A stretch of DNA of 64,000 nt from Paranoxybacillus sp035645275 (GTDB taxonomy: Bacteria; Bacillota; Bacilli; Bacillales; Anoxybacillaceae), in NCBI GenBank assembly GCA_035645275.1, contig DASQMX010000004.1, positions 95,043-159,042 on the forward strand, in the 5' to 3' direction. This document shows positions 62,362-64,000 of the stretch, piece by piece; the first letter of the stretch is position 1, and the number at the start of each line of letters is the position of its first letter. The translations under genes were made by a program, and so were the position numbers. A model generated the notes under the pieces. It saw only the letters and a program-made list of their open reading frames with translations, was not told the origin of the DNA and did not search any database.

Positions 62362-63447
62362 GTGATACGGGTAAAGGTGAATCAATTGCAGGAAGGATGC
62401 ATTTTATCAGAAGATGTATTTGGAAAATCCAACAAGCCAATTATTCCGAAAAATACAATATTAACTCCTCTTTTATTAACAGTGTTAAAAAAATTTTTCA
62501 TTGAAGATGTATATGTTAAATCCGTTTTGGCAAACGGTGAACCGTTTAAGCCAAGTGAAATAATCGAAAGCAGTCAGAATCAAGAGAGAGAAATTGAGGA
62601 AGAAGAAATTATCTCATTGTATTTAAAAGCAGTTCAGCAGTATAAGCGTATTTTTCAAGGCTGGCAATCAGGCCTTCCAGTTGATATTGGAGAAGTTAGA
62701 GCAGTTATTATTCCATTACTGGATAAGCTGATTGAATCTAAAAGTGAACTATTTTCTCTATATCGTTATACAACAAAGGAAGATTATTTGTATCATCATG
62801 CCATTAGCGTAGGTTTGTTTGCAGGGTTTATAGCGAAAAACTTGAACTATGACAAAGGAGATTATTATCAAATTGCAATTTCCGGTGTTTTATGTGATTG
62901 CGGAATGGCAAAAATTGATCAAAGATTATTAACAAAAAGTTCCGCTCTTACTTCAGACGAGTATAAAGAAATAAAGCAACATACCGTATATGGTTATAAA
63001 ATGATTCAAAAACTTCCAGTGTTGCAAGAAGGGGCGAAGTTAGCTGTTTTGCAACATCATGAAAGAAATGATGGAAGCGGTTATCCATTCGGGCTCGATG
63101 AGAAAAAAATTCATCCTTATAGTAAAATAGTAGCTGTAGCTGATGTTTATCATGCGATGATATCGGAGCGTCTTTATCGAGCTAAACAATCTCCATTTAA
63201 AGCGCTTGAGCAGCTTCAAGCTGATAGTTTTGGAAAGTTAAGTATGGAAATTGTTCAAGTTTTATTAGATCATCTTACGGCTTTTAATGTTGGAACAAAA
63301 GTTAAGCTATCAAGCGGAGAAACAGCAGAAATTGTCTTTATCTATCCAGACTCTCCTACGCGGCCAATGGTTAAAAATTTAGAAACAAATCAGTTCGTAT
63401 CCTTAAGGGAACATCGAAATATTCATATTGAAGAAGTTATTTATTAA
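62362..63447 (+). CDS. HD-GYP-like protein with degenerate HD motif
   Basis: A 361-residue protein with a small N-terminal domain and a C-terminal HD-GYP domain (~140-320). Motifs: YHHAISVG near 144-151, HHERNDGSGYPFGL near 232-245 and VAVADVYHAM near 256-265. HD-GYP enzymes hydrolyse cyclic-di-GMP. Here the HD pair itself reads CD (Cys178-Asp179 in GVLCDCGMAKI), so a metal ligand is lost; it may bind rather than cut the nucleotide. The GTG start follows GGGGGATG. Confidence 0.88.
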   Translation: MIRVKVNQLQEGCILSEDVFGKSNKPIIPKNTILTPLLLTVLKKFFIEDVYVKSVLANGEPFKPSEIIESSQNQEREIEEEEIISLYLKAVQQYKRIFQGWQSGLPVDIGEVRAVIIPLLDKLIESKSELFSLYRYTTKEDYLYHHAISVGLFAGFIAKNLNYDKGDYYQIAISGVLCDCGMAKIDQRLLTKSSALTSDEYKEIKQHTVYGYKMIQKLPVLQEGAKLAVLQHHERNDGSGYPFGLDEKKIHPYSKIVAVADVYHAMISERLYRAKQSPFKALEQLQADSFGKLSMEIVQVLLDHLTAFNVGTKVKLSSGETAEIVFIYPDSPTRPMVKNLETNQFVSLREHRNIHIEEVIY

Positions 63448-63453
63448 AAGTTA

Positions 63454-63486
63454 AAGGCAATGAGATAAAAATCATTGTCTTTTTTT
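63454..63486 (+). terminator. Terminator of HD-GYP-like gene
   Basis: AAGGCAATGA / TCATTGTCTT hairpin followed by TTTTTT. Confidence 0.88.
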
Positions 63487-63496
63487 AAAAATATAC

Positions 63497-63525
63497 TTGC
63501 GTTAATAAATAATATCGAATATAAT
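63497..63525 (+). promoter_or_regulatory. rrn promoter P1
   Basis: TTGCGT, 17-base spacer, TATAAT. Confidence 0.75.
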
Positions 63526-63568
63526 AAAACATGTCCGATGGTTATGTATTAATATTCTTGTTAATAGG

Positions 63569-63597
63569 TTGACATCTCTTTTTTATTTTGTTATTAT
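63569..63597 (+). promoter_or_regulatory. rrn promoter P2
   Basis: TTGACA, 17-base spacer, TATTAT. A boxA-like TCCTTGAAAACTGAAC follows at about 63620, as in Bacillus rRNA leaders. Confidence 0.85.
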
Positions 63598-63675
63598 CAA
63601 ATAGCTGTTCTAAATTAAGTTCCTTGAAAACTGAACAAAACGCAAGCGTCAATGTTAGATTGCTAGGTATATAAC

Positions 63676-64000
<325 letters not shown>

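Overview
The window is the replication-origin region of a spore-forming, low-GC member of the Bacillaceae. The gene order rpmH-rnpA-yidC-jag-mnmE-mnmG-rsmG-noc-soj-parB on one side of oriC and dnaA-dnaN-yaaA-recF-gyrB-gyrA-16S rRNA on the other is the Bacillus order. The first ~325 bases of the 16S gene look to me most like thermophilic Bacillaceae (Aeribacillus or Parageobacillus-like); this is from memory and was not searched. oriC lies at about 53.1-55.0 kb. Nearly all genes to its left are on the minus strand and those to its right on the plus strand, so most genes are transcribed in the direction of replication.

Right arm (53.5-64 kb): dnaA, a second DnaA-box block with the probable unwinding site, dnaN, yaaA, recF, gyrB, gyrA, an HD-GYP-like gene with a degenerate HD pair, and a tandem-promoter rRNA operon entering the 16S gene. 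Left arm, conserved part (22-53 kb): rpmH/rnpA/yidC/jag; tRNA modification (mnmE, mnmG) and rsmG; chromosome segregation and division control (noc, soj, parB, with two perfect parS sites); yyaC, MscS channel, yyzM, yyaE, ychF; the rpsF-ssbA-rpsR operon; yybS-gdpP-rplI-dnaC; purA; tRNA-Phe; and the walRKHIJ-htrC cell-wall regulon operon ending near rlmH.

Left arm, variable part (1-22 kb): an ATP-grasp/HAD pair, a TrmH-like methyltransferase, potABCD polyamine import, a Prx6-class peroxiredoxin, an amino-acid permease, a liaIHFSR envelope-stress operon (no liaG), an ATPase/winged-helix protein that appears to lack its N-terminal domain, an FAD-Rieske oxidoreductase, a spore gene cluster (two GerPF-like proteins, two Hsp20-fold proteins, one GerPC-like protein) and, next to rlmH, an orphan AimR-like peptide-receptor regulator with a small unknown gene upstream. 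Phage genes and an obvious aimP peptide gene were not seen.

Three families of dispersed palindromic non-coding repeats punctuate the window: A (hairpin, GCGTCCGT ends), B (60-bp, CTCCCACC hairpin) and C (up to ~128 bp, terminator-like, with an inner ATATATAG inverted repeat). They sit at gene ends and cluster in and around the variable part. The best candidates for something undescribed are the orphan AimR-like locus, the GerP/Hsp20 spore cluster, and repeat family C.
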